Part shown: piece by piece, positions 23,066-31,971 of the stretch | Position numbering within the stretch: the first letter of the stretch is position 1 | Layout: each line of letters opens with the position of its first letter | From: Candidatus Liptonbacteria bacterium | GTDB taxonomy: Bacteria; Patescibacteriota; Minisyncoccia; UBA6257; 2-01-FULL-56-20 | Reading direction: 5' to 3' | Assembly (NCBI GenBank): GCA_016194445.1 | Contig: JACQBP010000045.1 | Location: forward strand, 1 to 44,847 | DNA length: 44,847 nucleotides | The notes under the pieces: model-generated | Told to the model about the DNA's origin: nothing | Databases searched by the model: none | What the model saw: the letters and a program-made list of their open reading frames with translations, nothing else | Translations under genes and position numbers: made by a program

Positions 23066-23195
23066 GTAAAACTTTTACTTTCCGAAACCCCGCAGCCGGC
23101 TAGCTTGGTGTCGCCTTAGGCGACTCGTCGAGCGAGGACAGGATTATCCGCCGCTGGAGCGGATAATCCGAGGTTGAGGAAAGAAAAAGTTTTAC
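23066..23195. repeat. Structured repeat element copy E3
   Basis: Closing stem GTAAAACTTTTACTTTCC (23066-23083) with 23178-23195, one mismatch. Inside are GTCGCC/GGCGAC and GGATTATCCG/CGGATAATCC around the loop CCGCTGGAG. It ends 7 nt from the rplU stop codon. The core is shared with E4. Confidence 0.87.
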
Positions 23196-23202
23196 GCTCA
23201 AC

Positions 23203-23514
23203 CTAAATCTTGGTTATTTCTAACTCCGTATACGGTTGCCGATGCCCCTTCTTTTTTCTATATCTAGTCTTCGAGTGATACCGAAAAATGATTTTCTTTT
23301 TATCCCGCCCCTGATTTAAAACCTTCGCCTCCACTTTTTCTCCCGAAAGATAGGGGGTTCCCACTTCCACCCTATCGCCATCCGCTTTAAGTAAAACTTT
23401 ATCAAAAATAAGAGCGCCGCCAGTTTCAGCTTTTAGTCTTTCCACTTTTAACTTGTCTCCAACGGAAACTTTGTACTGCTTTCCGCCTGTTTCAATTACA
23501 GAAAAATTTTTCAT
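23203..23514 (-). CDS. rplU: Ribosomal protein bL21
   Basis: 103 residues, normal for bL21, with FSVIETGGKQYKVSVGD at the start and IIFRYHSKTRYRKKKGHRQPYTELEI at the end. It binds domain I of 23S rRNA in the large subunit. rpmA (bL27), its usual neighbour, does not follow. A structured repeat starts 7 nt after the stop, and another lies between rplU and the membrane gene upstream. No Shine-Dalgarno sequence. Confidence 0.96.
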   Translation of the reverse strand: MKNFSVIETGGKQYKVSVGDKLKVERLKAETGGALIFDKVLLKADGDRVEVGTPYLSGEKVEAKVLNQGRDKKKIIFRYHSKTRYRKKKGHRQPYTELEITKI

Positions 23515-23545
23515 AGGTATTTCTTATTCTTCTTTTTACCCCCTA

Positions 23546-23690
23546 AGCGAAACTTTTATTTTGAAAGAGCTCGCGGAGACCGTAAAAGCTTGGTCCCCGT
23601 CGTAACGGGGTTTTACGGTCGAGCGCGCAGGCGGGCTTTGGCCGCTGGAGCCAAAGAACCGCCGGTCTTTCAAAACAAAAGTTGAGCGCT
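23546..23690. repeat. Structured repeat element copy E5
   Basis: AACTTTTATTTTGAAAG (23551-23567) pairs with 23667-23683 apart from one position, with a partial AGCG/CGCT extension. Inside are CCCCGT/ACGGGG and CTTTGGC/GCCAAAG around the loop CGCTGGA. The right arm runs into the stop codon of the 116-aa gene (2-nt overlap). Confidence 0.85.
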
Positions 23691-24039
23691 AATTCACCGA
23701 TATAATAGCCGCAAAGTAAATAAAAATCAAGATGCTCAAAAAGAGGGTAAAAGCGGAAGCTAATTTAGCCAAAAACTTATCTCTAAGCTCCAACTCATAA
23801 GCAATCAGAAAATTAACCATAACGACTAGGATCCCAAAAAGCCCCACCTTCGCCAAGTCCCAAGCGTAACCCACTTGGTTGATGCCGGAGATATTGCTGA
23901 AATGAATGATGAGCGGCAAAGATATAGTCCTTAAAGCCAAATACGCCCACAACCACCCGCCCAAAACAAAAACCAAACTGACCACAAAACTTAAGTTATT
24001 AAATTTCGAACTAAAAATTTTCCGGAATGTTTGATTCAT
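23689..24039 (-). CDS. Small membrane protein in the cell-shape cluster
   Basis: 116 residues with a basic N-terminus (NQTFRKIFSSKFNN) and about three hydrophobic helices: 17-40, 58-80 and 93-114. A short charged stretch (ELELRDKFLAK) lies between the last two. It overlaps the end of the PBP2 gene by 29 nt in another frame, so its expression is tied to it. The location after mreB, mreC, mreD-like and PBP2 suggests an envelope role, but no family is recognised. A structured repeat overlaps its stop codon. Confidence 0.65.
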   Translation of the reverse strand: MNQTFRKIFSSKFNNLSFVVSLVFVLGGWLWAYLALRTISLPLIIHFSNISGINQVGYAWDLAKVGLFGILVVMVNFLIAYELELRDKFLAKLASAFTLFLSILIFIYFAAIISVN

Positions 24040-25960
24040 AATCGTTGATGTTTTTATTCTCCTGATTAACTTTCGTCATTCTATTCAAATAATACCAATC
24101 TAAAACATCTTTCGCAATCGGCACCGCGTTTAAACTCCCTTCTTTAGAGTTTTCAACCAAAACTAGAATGCTGATCTCTGGATTTTGAGCGGGCGCGTAA
24201 CCCACAAAAAAAGCGTTTTCTTGGCTGTTATTCCTTATCTGAGCGCTGCCAGTTTTAGCGGCCACCTTAAAAGGCAAATCGTGAAGCGCGTAAGCGGTTC
24301 CGAGTGGGGAAGTGACCGCCCTTTCCATTCCTTTTTGAACTTCTTTGATGACGGAAGTGCCAACCGCCGACAGATCTTTAACCGCTTTCGGTTGATGAAA
24401 ACCATTCACCAAAAAAGTTTGATACACCTCTCCCCCATTCGCCACCGCGCCGATGTAGCTCAAAAGCTGGAGTGGGGTCACTAAAAGATCGCCCTGCCCA
24501 ATCGCAACATTATAAGTGTCACCCAAAAGCCAAGGTTTGCCCGTCTTCTTTTCCCGACTTAATGCATCCGGCAGAGAACCGGCCGCCTCCCCAAACAAAT
24601 CGATGCCGTTCGGAATCCCCAAACCAAACTTCTGCCACCACTCCTTGAGTTTGTTGATGCCCAAACCTTTGACTCCCTCCTGTCCCGCCGCCGCCCGGGG
24701 CGGCGACCCTCCGCCTACGATGTAAAAATAAACATTACTCGATTGAGCCAGCGCCGAAGCTAAGTTCACCTGGCCCTGATAACGCCAATCCAAAAATCGA
24801 GTCGGTTCGTCCGGGTTGTATGGATTTGGGACATCCAAATATCCCGGCGAAAAAATTTCCCTTTCGGGAGTAATCACCCCTTCGCTAAGCGCCGCGATGG
24901 CATGCAACGGCTTGATCGTCGAACCCGGCGAGTAAAGACCGCCAATGGCTCGGTTAAAAAGAGGTTTGAGGGGCGCACTAAGCAACTCGGCTACCGCCTT
25001 ACTCGTCGAGGCAGAATTAAAAATACCGTTATCGTAACTCGGCAAGTTAACCATGGCGAGTACCCGACCGTCTCTTGGATCAATCGCCAGACCCACTCCC
25101 ACCTTCCGACCCAAACTCTCTAACCCTTGCTTTAAGCGACTATAAAAGTAAGTTTGAAAATCCGCGTCGATCGTTAAGTGCAACTCTTGGCCAATTTCTG
25201 ATTCCTTGCCTTTTTTCTGATCGAGGACATTGCCTCTCGCGTCTCGAACCTTAACCGACGTGCCCGGTTTTCCTCGAAGTTTGTTTTCATAAAAAGCTTC
25301 GAGGCCGGCTTTGCCCACAAAATCCCGGCCGCCTAAATTCGGATACCGTTTTAAATCTTCCGCGCTGGCGATCCCAGTGTAACCCACGACCGATGCAAAC
25401 ACCGGTCCCTGCGGGTAGTGGCGATCAAAGCCGCGGCTGACTAAAATTACGGTGGAATCCAAACTTTCCAGTTTTATCAGTTGGCTTTGACTTAAATCAG
25501 CGTTCAAAAGAATCGTATCGCTAAAAACCCCCTGATTATTCTCTTCAATTAAATGCCAAAAATCGTCCGCGCTAATTCCTAAAACCTCCCCGGCCACCTT
25601 AAGAGTCTGATTCTGCAAATCGCTCCTCCGAAGAAATTCTCTCACGTTGAGAAAAGCCAAGAAAACCGGCCGATTTTCGGCCAAAACCTTACCTCGCGCG
25701 TCATAGATAATTCCCCTCGGAGCCGGCAACCTCTGGACTTCGCTTAAGTTAGCCAACGCTCGAGCCTTATAAAAACTGCTCTCGAAAGCCAGTAAGATAA
25801 TTTTCACCGTCGCCCCCAAACCCACTAAAAAAACTATCACCCCGAGATAAAATAAAATTTGCTGATTGAGCGGCGCTTCCGTCACCCCCAAGTCTCGCAC
25901 CCAGTCATCTCCCAAAGACTCTTCTAAAGCCAAATCTCTTTTTTTTCTGAACTTAAACAT
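24011..25960 (-). CDS. mrdA: Penicillin-binding protein 2
   Basis: 649 residues. One N-terminal membrane helix (about 31-55), then the dimerisation domain with the R-G-I-I-Y-D motif APRGIIYDARG. The transpeptidase has the nucleophile in SPGSTIKPLHA (about residue 345), SSN near 407 and KTG near 569 (AAKTGSAQIR). It cross-links peptidoglycan during side-wall growth. RodA is not next to it here. It lies directly downstream of the mreD-like gene, the start following its stop within a nucleotide or two. Confidence 0.94.
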   Translation of the reverse strand: MFKFRKKRDLALEESLGDDWVRDLGVTEAPLNQQILFYLGVIVFLVGLGATVKIILLAFESSFYKARALANLSEVQRLPAPRGIIYDARGKVLAENRPVFLAFLNVREFLRRSDLQNQTLKVAGEVLGISADDFWHLIEENNQGVFSDTILLNADLSQSQLIKLESLDSTVILVSRGFDRHYPQGPVFASVVGYTGIASAEDLKRYPNLGGRDFVGKAGLEAFYENKLRGKPGTSVKVRDARGNVLDQKKGKESEIGQELHLTIDADFQTYFYSRLKQGLESLGRKVGVGLAIDPRDGRVLAMVNLPSYDNGIFNSASTSKAVAELLSAPLKPLFNRAIGGLYSPGSTIKPLHAIAALSEGVITPEREIFSPGYLDVPNPYNPDEPTRFLDWRYQGQVNLASALAQSSNVYFYIVGGGSPPRAAAGQEGVKGLGINKLKEWWQKFGLGIPNGIDLFGEAAGSLPDALSREKKTGKPWLLGDTYNVAIGQGDLLVTPLQLLSYIGAVANGGEVYQTFLVNGFHQPKAVKDLSAVGTSVIKEVQKGMERAVTSPLGTAYALHDLPFKVAAKTGSAQIRNNSQENAFFVGYAPAQNPEISILVLVENSKEGSLNAVPIAKDVLDWYYLNRMTKVNQENKNINDYESNIPENF

Positions 25961-26416
25961 CTAAGTTGAGGTGAAAAGATTATTTAAAAATAAAAAAATG
26001 ATCGCTCCAAAAAGTAAGTCCGCTCCCAAAATCTGCAAGAGTATTCTCAAATTCACCGTCAAAAAAGAAAAGTCAACTAAAGCGTAAAAAATCAGTACCC
26101 CGAAAAAAACGGCCAAAAAAACACCGAGCCACAATTTACCTCGGAAAAAGCGGTGGCCGAAAAATGAAAGCGCGGGTAGAACCGCTAAAGCCATCATTTC
26201 TAAACTTAAAGCGGGTTGCCAATTCAACCATAAAATTGCGACCAAAATAAGAAACGTGAGTTTCCAAAAATCGACAAAAAAGGCCAAGACTAAAAGCGCC
26301 ACCAAAATAAAATCCGGATGTAAATTTGAGGCGCTAAAAAATGCTCCCAAAAAAATAGCTAGGAGCAAAACCAAGGAAGCGAAAAACAGATTCACTCTCT
26401 CTTGTTCAGGGTTCAT
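25961..26416 (-). CDS. MreD-like membrane protein
   Basis: 151 residues from ATG 26416, which overlaps the mreC stop (ATGA). A longer reading into mreC is rejected. Five to six hydrophobic helices fill most of the chain and the C-terminus is short. Sequence similarity to MreD is low, as is usual in this family, so the call rests on topology and position between mreC and PBP2. MreD links MreB and MreC at the membrane in rod-shaped cells. Confidence 0.75.
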   Translation of the reverse strand: MNPEQERVNLFFASLVLLLAIFLGAFFSASNLHPDFILVALLVLAFFVDFWKLTFLILVAILWLNWQPALSLEMMALAVLPALSFFGHRFFRGKLWLGVFLAVFFGVLIFYALVDFSFLTVNLRILLQILGADLLFGAIIFLFLNNLFTST

Positions 26417-27114
26417 TTCTTTAAAACCATAACGGCCTTGATCTGGCTCCAGTCGTAATTCATTTTGAGATCGGCTTCCTGAAACAACTGATCTTTCGAC
26501 CAACCGATATTCCAAACTTCACCGAGCGGCAATCCATAAGGAAATCGCTCATCTGTACTGTAAACCACCTCCCCTTCTTGGATCTTCGCCTCTTTTTTAA
26601 TTAAGGTGAGTCTCGGCTCTCCGCCACCGATCACTAAAGCTTCCACTCCGGGCTTGCCGATTTTGGCTTCGGACTTCCACTCTGGATCAAAAATCGTTGT
26701 GACCAAACTCGTCCGCTCTTTCACTTCTTTTATCCTACCAAGTAAAATCTCGTCATTTTTGAGTAAACCGCTCTTTTCCTTCACAAAGAGCGTAACCGCC
26801 TGATTCACTCCTATCCCCTGTCCACGCCCTGCATTCAGTAAAATCTCGTTTTTAAGATTAAAAGGATAGCGGCTGTAAACTAGAGCCGGCGTAAAATCAG
26901 TTGTGATTTTTGGCAACTGCTCTTTAAGATCTCCCAATTTAATCAGTTCTGCTTTGAGCGACTCATTTTCGAGCGTGAGGCGCTCCCGTTCCGTTTCTTC
27001 TCCCGGTTCTTTCGCCAAAAAACTTCTTAAGTCCCAACCCAATTTAGGGTTGAATAAAATTAAAACCAGTAGGCCAAAAATCAAAATCCCCAAAAAAACA
27101 TTTTTCTTCCTCAT
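26413..27114 (-). CDS. mreC: Cell-shape protein MreC
   Basis: 233 residues. One N-terminal helix (FLGILIFGLLVLILFNP), a coiled coil with EERERLTLENESLKAELIKLG, then two β-barrel domains with VYSRYPFNLKNEILLNAGRGQGI and the GLPLGEV-type end. It is somewhat shorter than the usual 270-300 residues. MreC bridges MreB filaments to the periplasmic PBP2. It lies 18 nt downstream of mreB, with the mreD-like gene overlapping its stop codon. Confidence 0.9.
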   Translation of the reverse strand: MRKKNVFLGILIFGLLVLILFNPKLGWDLRSFLAKEPGEETERERLTLENESLKAELIKLGDLKEQLPKITTDFTPALVYSRYPFNLKNEILLNAGRGQGIGVNQAVTLFVKEKSGLLKNDEILLGRIKEVKERTSLVTTIFDPEWKSEAKIGKPGVEALVIGGGEPRLTLIKKEAKIQEGEVVYSTDERFPYGLPLGEVWNIGWSKDQLFQEADLKMNYDWSQIKAVMVLKK

Positions 27115-27132
27115 ATCATAAAAATATTGAGA

Positions 27133-28185
27133 CTAAGGTGATAAAAAATTAATCGTCATCGGCTTCAAAGGATTGTCGAGCAACTGCCGATGGCCATCAA
27201 AATTATCCACCAGTTTCCCTAAACCGCGCGCCACGCAAGTTAAAGGTTCATCCACCACTTCCGTGGCGACCGATGTTTCCCGCTCTATTAAGGCATCGAT
27301 CCCTCTTAAATTGGCTCCGCCCCCGCAAAGATAAATGCCTTGTTTTAACATATCTCCCACCAGCTCCGGAGGAGTGAGCTCAATCACTTCTTTGATTGTT
27401 TCGATCATTGATCGCACTGACTTGTTGATGGCGGCTCGGACTTGAGTGTCTTTAATTAAAACCTCCCTCGGTAAGCCCGTCGCTAAATCCCGGCCCCGTA
27501 AACTGACCTCCAATTTCTCACTATGCGGAATAGCCGATCCAGCTGCCACCTTGGCAAACTCAGCGGTGGGTTCGCCGATCGCGAGCTTGAATTCATCTCT
27601 TACAAAATTAACTATATCTTCATTAAACTTATCTCCCGCTACCTTGAGAGTCCGGGAAACGACCGTCCCGCCCATTGAAATCACGGCGATATCGGTGGTG
27701 CCGCCGCCAATATCCACGATTAAGCTGGCCGTGGGCAGGTGAATCGGTAAATTCGCTCCCAAGGCTGCCGCTACCGGCGATTCAACTAAGTAAACTTTCG
27801 AACAACCGGCGTTTAAAACTGCGTCCTCGACAGATTTTCTCTCCACTTCCGTCAAATTGTCAGGTATAGATAAAATTCCCCTCCGATAACTGAAAAATGA
27901 CTTCTCGCTAATCTGTCTCAAAAATTGGCGGATGACTTCCTGGGCCATTTCAAAATCAGAAATCACGCCATTTTTAAGTGGTCGGACCACGCTGATATGA
28001 GCGGGCGTTCGTCCAAACATTTTCTTGGCCTCTTCGCCCACGGCTAAAATCTTGTTTGTCTTATTGTTAAACGCCACGACCGTCGGTTCGTTCACTAACA
28101 CTCCTCGACCGCGCAAATAGATCAGGGAATTGGCCGTTCCCAAATCAATCCCGACGTCTTTAAAAAAAGTACCGAAGAATGCCAT
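27133..28185 (-). CDS. mreB: Actin-like cell-shape protein MreB
   Basis: 350 residues. DVGIDLGTANSLIY is the phosphate-1 motif, then VVRPLKNGVISDFEMA, VDIGGGTTDIAVISMGGTVVSRT (phosphate-2) and IYLCGGGANLRGID (adenosine motif). It polymerises with ATP under the membrane and directs wall synthesis in rods, so a rod-like shape is expected. It begins 5 nt after the proS stop and heads the mreB, mreC, mreD-like, PBP2 series. Confidence 0.96.
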   Translation of the reverse strand: MAFFGTFFKDVGIDLGTANSLIYLRGRGVLVNEPTVVAFNNKTNKILAVGEEAKKMFGRTPAHISVVRPLKNGVISDFEMAQEVIRQFLRQISEKSFFSYRRGILSIPDNLTEVERKSVEDAVLNAGCSKVYLVESPVAAALGANLPIHLPTASLIVDIGGGTTDIAVISMGGTVVSRTLKVAGDKFNEDIVNFVRDEFKLAIGEPTAEFAKVAAGSAIPHSEKLEVSLRGRDLATGLPREVLIKDTQVRAAINKSVRSMIETIKEVIELTPPELVGDMLKQGIYLCGGGANLRGIDALIERETSVATEVVDEPLTCVARGLGKLVDNFDGHRQLLDNPLKPMTINFLSP

Positions 28186-28190
28186 AATGT

Positions 28191-29426
28191 TTAACCTTTA
28201 TTTTTCAGTAATCTCAAAACCCCTTTCACGTCCGCCAATTTAACGTTTTTCTCCGATCTTATTTTGACCTCAACCTTCTTACCAGTTTTTTTACTCAAAA
28301 CTAGTCGCCAAGGAATCCCAATCAAATCCGCCTCCGCGAACTTCTCGCCCGCCGAGATTTTCCTGTCATCATAGAGTACTTCAATCTCCGCCTTCTGTAA
28401 ATCTCCGTAGAGCTTTCTCCCTAAGGCCTTTTCAAGTTCTAAAAGGTGAACTTGAAAAGGCGCCACTGTTTTTGGCCAAACTATTCCCCGCTCATCGTGA
28501 AAAACCTCGGCGATGGTCCCCGCCAATCGGCCTGGGCCAATCCCATAACTTCCCATAATCACCGGCTTCAGCTCCTCATTCTGATCTTTAAACATCAAAT
28601 TAAAATCTGTCGAAAACCGAGCTCCTAAGGAGAAAATATTGCCCACCTCTACCGCCTTCACTTCTTCTAAATCCCCTCGCTTCAAGCCCAAATCCGCCAA
28701 AATTTCCTCCCTTAAAACTTCTTTATTCACAGCTAAACCTTTCTTCCGATCCAAGTAAATCGTATCTTCGCCGACCGGTGCAATTGTTTGAAACTCGTGA
28801 GAATATTTTGAAAAAGTGCCACCGGAAGCGAAGGTCAAAAAAGTCTTATCCCCCAAGCCCACCCGGCTAAAAACCTTTAAATAGGCTCCCTTAGCCTTCT
28901 CGTAAAACGCCCTATGTTGAACTTCAGAATCCGTAAATGAGTACAAATCCTTCATCAAAAACTCGCGCGTTCTTAAAATCCCACTCTTCGCTCGAATTTC
29001 ATTTCGAAATTTAGTTTGAAATTGATAAACGAAAATCGGCAAATCTCGGTACGAGGAGATATAACTCTTCATCAGGTACGTGAGAGGCTCTTCGTGAGTG
29101 GCTGCGAGTCCGAGTTCCGAATCATTTTTCAACTTCGTCTTAAACCAAACGTCCAAAACTTTATCCTCCCAACGGCCACTCTTCTGCCAAACGGTTTTGT
29201 CCTGAAGGGTTGAGAGTAAAAGTTCTTGCCCTCCAATCGCATTCATCTCCTCCCGAATAATCTGCTCAATTTTTTTCAAAACCCGAAACCCGAGCGGCAA
29301 ATATTCGTACACGCCCGCCATCACTTTATGCACAAAACCAGCCCTGACTAAAAACCGCATCCCTTGGGCTTCCTCGTCCGCCGGAAACGTGCGGAAAGAT
29401 TTAGTAAATAATTCTGACTGTTTCAT
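28191..29426 (-). CDS. proS: Prolyl-tRNA synthetase, short form without the editing domain
   Basis: 411 residues against about 570. Class II motif 1 lies in VMAGVYEYLPLGFRVLKK, motif 2 in KFRNEIRAKSGILRTREFLMKDLYSF, and motif 3 in PVIMGSYGIGPGRLAGTIAEV. The INS editing domain is replaced by a short linker (GEDTIYLDRKKG and following). The C-terminal anticodon domain is present. A free-standing editing factor might compensate, but none is in the window. It lies just upstream of mreB in the same direction. Confidence 0.95.
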   Translation of the reverse strand: MKQSELFTKSFRTFPADEEAQGMRFLVRAGFVHKVMAGVYEYLPLGFRVLKKIEQIIREEMNAIGGQELLLSTLQDKTVWQKSGRWEDKVLDVWFKTKLKNDSELGLAATHEEPLTYLMKSYISSYRDLPIFVYQFQTKFRNEIRAKSGILRTREFLMKDLYSFTDSEVQHRAFYEKAKGAYLKVFSRVGLGDKTFLTFASGGTFSKYSHEFQTIAPVGEDTIYLDRKKGLAVNKEVLREEILADLGLKRGDLEEVKAVEVGNIFSLGARFSTDFNLMFKDQNEELKPVIMGSYGIGPGRLAGTIAEVFHDERGIVWPKTVAPFQVHLLELEKALGRKLYGDLQKAEIEVLYDDRKISAGEKFAEADLIGIPWRLVLSKKTGKKVEVKIRSEKNVKLADVKGVLRLLKNKG

Positions 29427-29470
29427 CTTTATTTAAAAAGAATAGCACAGGAAAGATGACCTCGCAAAAA

Positions 29471-29497
29471 TTGACAATTTCCATTAAAACCTATAGA
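29471..29497 (+). promoter_or_regulatory. Promoter of the 73-aa gene
   Basis: TTGACA (29471-29476) with TATAGA 15 nt on. The next possible -10, TAGATT at 17 nt, overlaps it. Confidence 0.6.
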
Positions 29498-29546
29498 TTA
29501 AAAAATGGTAACGGAACCGGCGACAACAGTAAAGGAGGACTCACGA

Positions 29547-29768
29547 ATGCACAATCCAACCAGCTTCCCCTACGAGGTCCAGGTCAGAGATATTGAAGAC
29601 CCAGAAACTCCGTTCCGCATCAAAATCGATCGAGACCCTCAAACCCTCAAGCTGGACTCGAAACTCGTAGCGGAAAACGGCAACGGCTACACAGTCATCA
29701 GCTTCGCTGCTGATGGTAATCCAATTATCGACCTCACCGACTGTGCCACGGTCTTACCACCGGCCTGA
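29547..29768 (+). CDS. Small soluble protein with a strong ribosome-binding site
   Basis: 73 residues from ATG 29547, which has AGGAGG 8 nt upstream. An upstream in-frame ATG at 29505 has no site. The protein is acidic, with a β-strand pattern (FPYEVQVRDIEDPETPFRIKID, then YTVISFAADGNPIIDLTD) and no membrane segment. No family recognised. It has its own promoter and terminator. It is the only gene in this stretch on the plus strand, between proS and mraY, and looks inserted. Confidence 0.68.
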   Translation: MHNPTSFPYEVQVRDIEDPETPFRIKIDRDPQTLKLDSKLVAENGNGYTVISFAADGNPIIDLTDCATVLPPA

Positions 29769-29790
29769 AAACGGCTGGAGCCAAAGCATT

Positions 29791-29830
29791 GAAGCCCCGT
29801 TCGTTTTTGCGCGCGGGGCTTCCAACTTTT
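29791..29830 (+). terminator. Terminator of the 73-aa gene
   Basis: GAAGCCCCG and CGGGGCTTC form a 9-bp stem followed by CAACTTTT. Confidence 0.75.
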
Positions 29831-30902
29831 AAAAAAACTTAGCTAAAAAGAAAATCACGAGTCCAAAAGCGCTGAAAACCGCCGAGATAATCCAAAACCG
29901 CATGGTCACCTGTGATTCCGGCCAACCTAAGGCCTCAAAATGGTGATGAATGGGGGTGGAGAGAAAAATTTTCTTCCCTCTCGTTTTTTTGCTGATCATC
30001 TGGGCTATCACCGACAAAGATTCGGCCACCAAAATAATTCCGAAAAAAGGCAAGAGTAGGACGGTATTGGTGAGCATCGCGATCACCCCAATTGTAATCC
30101 CAAGTGACATCGAACCGGTATCCCCCATAAAAAATCTGGCCGGATATATGTTAAACCATAAAAATGCGAGTAGCGCTCCAATTGTCACTCCGCCAAAAGC
30201 CGCTAAATCGTACCGCCCTAAAACAAAAGCCACGGTGGTCAAGGCCACAAAGGCAAAAAGCGACACGCCGCCCAAAAGTCCGTCTAAACCATCGGTTTCG
30301 TTGGCCGAAAAGGCGCTCGCGACAATAATAAAAATAAAAATCGGAATGTTGAGCCACCCCACTTCAATCGTTCCCAAAAACGGCACATAAATCACGGTCC
30401 AATCGAGTTTAAAATAAAACCACCACGCCCCAATTAAAGCCGCCACCGTGTAAACCAAAAGTTTATATCGAATTTTGAGTCCTCCTCCGTTCGAACCAAT
30501 CTTTAAAACACCAAGCCAGTCATCTAGGAGTCCCAAAATCGCGGCGATAATTAAAGCCGCGAGCGGCAAATAAGTTTGAGCTCGGTCAATAAAATTTAAA
30601 TAACCCCAAAAACCGTCAAAAAAGTAATTCAAAATCCCAAAGACAATGGCAAGTAAGAGTACCGTTGACCAAATAATCACCCCGCCCGCCGTTGGCGTGC
30701 CTTCTTTTTTCTGATGGAATTTATGAAAAACTGGCGCCTCCGATCTGGTCCGGATCTGTTTACGCATTTGATATCTTTTTATAAGCCGATACCAAAAAGG
30801 CGTGGCAAGAAGCGCCACTAAAAAAGCTATCCCCGTCAAAATAATGACGCGAATAGCTTGACCAGGAATCGATTCCGATAAAACTCCTTGAGAAAAAATC
30901 AT
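29829..30902 (-). CDS. mraY: Phospho-N-acetylmuramoyl-pentapeptide transferase (MraY)
   Basis: 357 residues from ATG 30902. A longer reading into the carboxypeptidase gene is rejected. About ten helices with KKEGTPTAGGVI, FSANETDGLDGL (the usual NLTDGLDGL with an Ala-Asn-Glu variant) and WFNIYPARFFMGDTGSMSLG with the Asp residues that hold Mg2+. HHHFEALGWPE is the cytoplasmic His-rich loop. It makes lipid I from UDP-MurNAc-pentapeptide and undecaprenyl phosphate. It lies 13 nt after the carboxypeptidase gene. Confidence 0.95.
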   Translation of the reverse strand: MIFSQGVLSESIPGQAIRVIILTGIAFLVALLATPFWYRLIKRYQMRKQIRTRSEAPVFHKFHQKKEGTPTAGGVIIWSTVLLLAIVFGILNYFFDGFWGYLNFIDRAQTYLPLAALIIAAILGLLDDWLGVLKIGSNGGGLKIRYKLLVYTVAALIGAWWFYFKLDWTVIYVPFLGTIEVGWLNIPIFIFIIVASAFSANETDGLDGLLGGVSLFAFVALTTVAFVLGRYDLAAFGGVTIGALLAFLWFNIYPARFFMGDTGSMSLGITIGVIAMLTNTVLLLPFFGIILVAESLSVIAQMISKKTRGKKIFLSTPIHHHFEALGWPESQVTMRFWIISAVFSAFGLVIFFLAKFF

Positions 30903-30915
30903 TCCGTCGTGTAAG

Positions 30916-31971
30916 TTAATATCGATAACTCGACTTAAACCAATTAAACAAACTTTCGGTCTCGCCAAATCTATCGTCCGTTCCGAGAATGATAACTCCG
31001 ACCGGCCTCCGTCCATAAGCGAAGATTGAAATCAGATTACCTTGAGCTTCATCGGTGTGACCGGTTTTCCCGCCCAAAAAATCCGCTCGACCAGCCAAAG
31101 TATTATTATTATCAAACTTAAACACTCGGTTAGTGCTCAAATCTCGAATCGAAATTTTCGCTTTTCTGGTTAACTCAAAAATTTTGGGATAGTTCTCATA
31201 AATTTTTTCCGAGAGCTTTTTTAAATCCCTCACGGTGGATTGATTAGAAACTGATATCCCGGTCGGATCTTTAAAATAAGTACCGTTCAAATCCCACGCT
31301 TTGGCTTGTTCGTTCATCGCCGTTATAAAATTTTCTCGCCCGAAGGTGTGGGCCAAAGCTTCCGCCGCTTCATTACTAGAAGTTCCAAGCATAACTTTCA
31401 AAAGATCGTCAGCGGTAAAAACCTCCCCCACTTTAAGCTCGGCTCCATTCCCCTCTGGAAACTCGAAATCCTTCGCCTCCAAACTAACTTTCTGGTTCAA
31501 ATCAATGTTCTTGATGGTCAAGGCCGCTGTCATAAGTTTAGTGAGCGAAGCCATGGGCCAGCGAGTTTCACCTCCTAGCTCAAAATAAGCCGTGTCGGTT
31601 TGAAGGTCAAAAACCGTGGCCGCTTGAACTTTTATCTCTGGAGGGTCTAATTCTTGAGTCTTGAAAAAGCTAAACTTAGTTTGTTCGCTTTTAGCCTGCG
31701 CCGGATCGATATTGCTCTTTGACTGAACGGCTTGGTTTGGAATCGCCTCGCTAACATTTGACGTTGAGCTTTCATCTATTAAAGAAGTGAAATCGGAACT
31801 GGTGGTTATTATAAGATTATTGGTCACCGATGCCGACTCCAACTTAATCTCTGGCTTTGGCGGTTCTTTTTTCGCGATCACCTCTTGGCTCTTGGTTTTG
31901 CTATTCCCTAAAACCACCGTCACAAAAACCATCACTCCCACCAGTAAAAATTTTGGAAAATTATTCTTCAT
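30916..31971 (-). CDS. D-alanyl-D-alanine carboxypeptidase, peptidase S11
   Basis: 351 residues from ATG 31971. One N-terminal helix or signal (KFLLVGVMVFVTVVLG) and a Ser/Thr-rich linker of about 80 residues precede the catalytic domain. The nucleophile is in MASLTKLMTA (SxxK near residue 140), SxN is SSNEAAEA near 199 and GGKTGHTDEAQG is near 302. It trims the terminal D-Ala of peptidoglycan stems. The C-terminal domain of PBP5-type enzymes is missing. The start overlaps the end of scpB. Confidence 0.9.
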   Translation of the reverse strand: MKNNFPKFLLVGVMVFVTVVLGNSKTKSQEVIAKKEPPKPEIKLESASVTNNLIITTSSDFTSLIDESSTSNVSEAIPNQAVQSKSNIDPAQAKSEQTKFSFFKTQELDPPEIKVQAATVFDLQTDTAYFELGGETRWPMASLTKLMTAALTIKNIDLNQKVSLEAKDFEFPEGNGAELKVGEVFTADDLLKVMLGTSSNEAAEALAHTFGRENFITAMNEQAKAWDLNGTYFKDPTGISVSNQSTVRDLKKLSEKIYENYPKIFELTRKAKISIRDLSTNRVFKFDNNNTLAGRADFLGGKTGHTDEAQGNLISIFAYGRRPVGVIILGTDDRFGETESLFNWFKSSYRY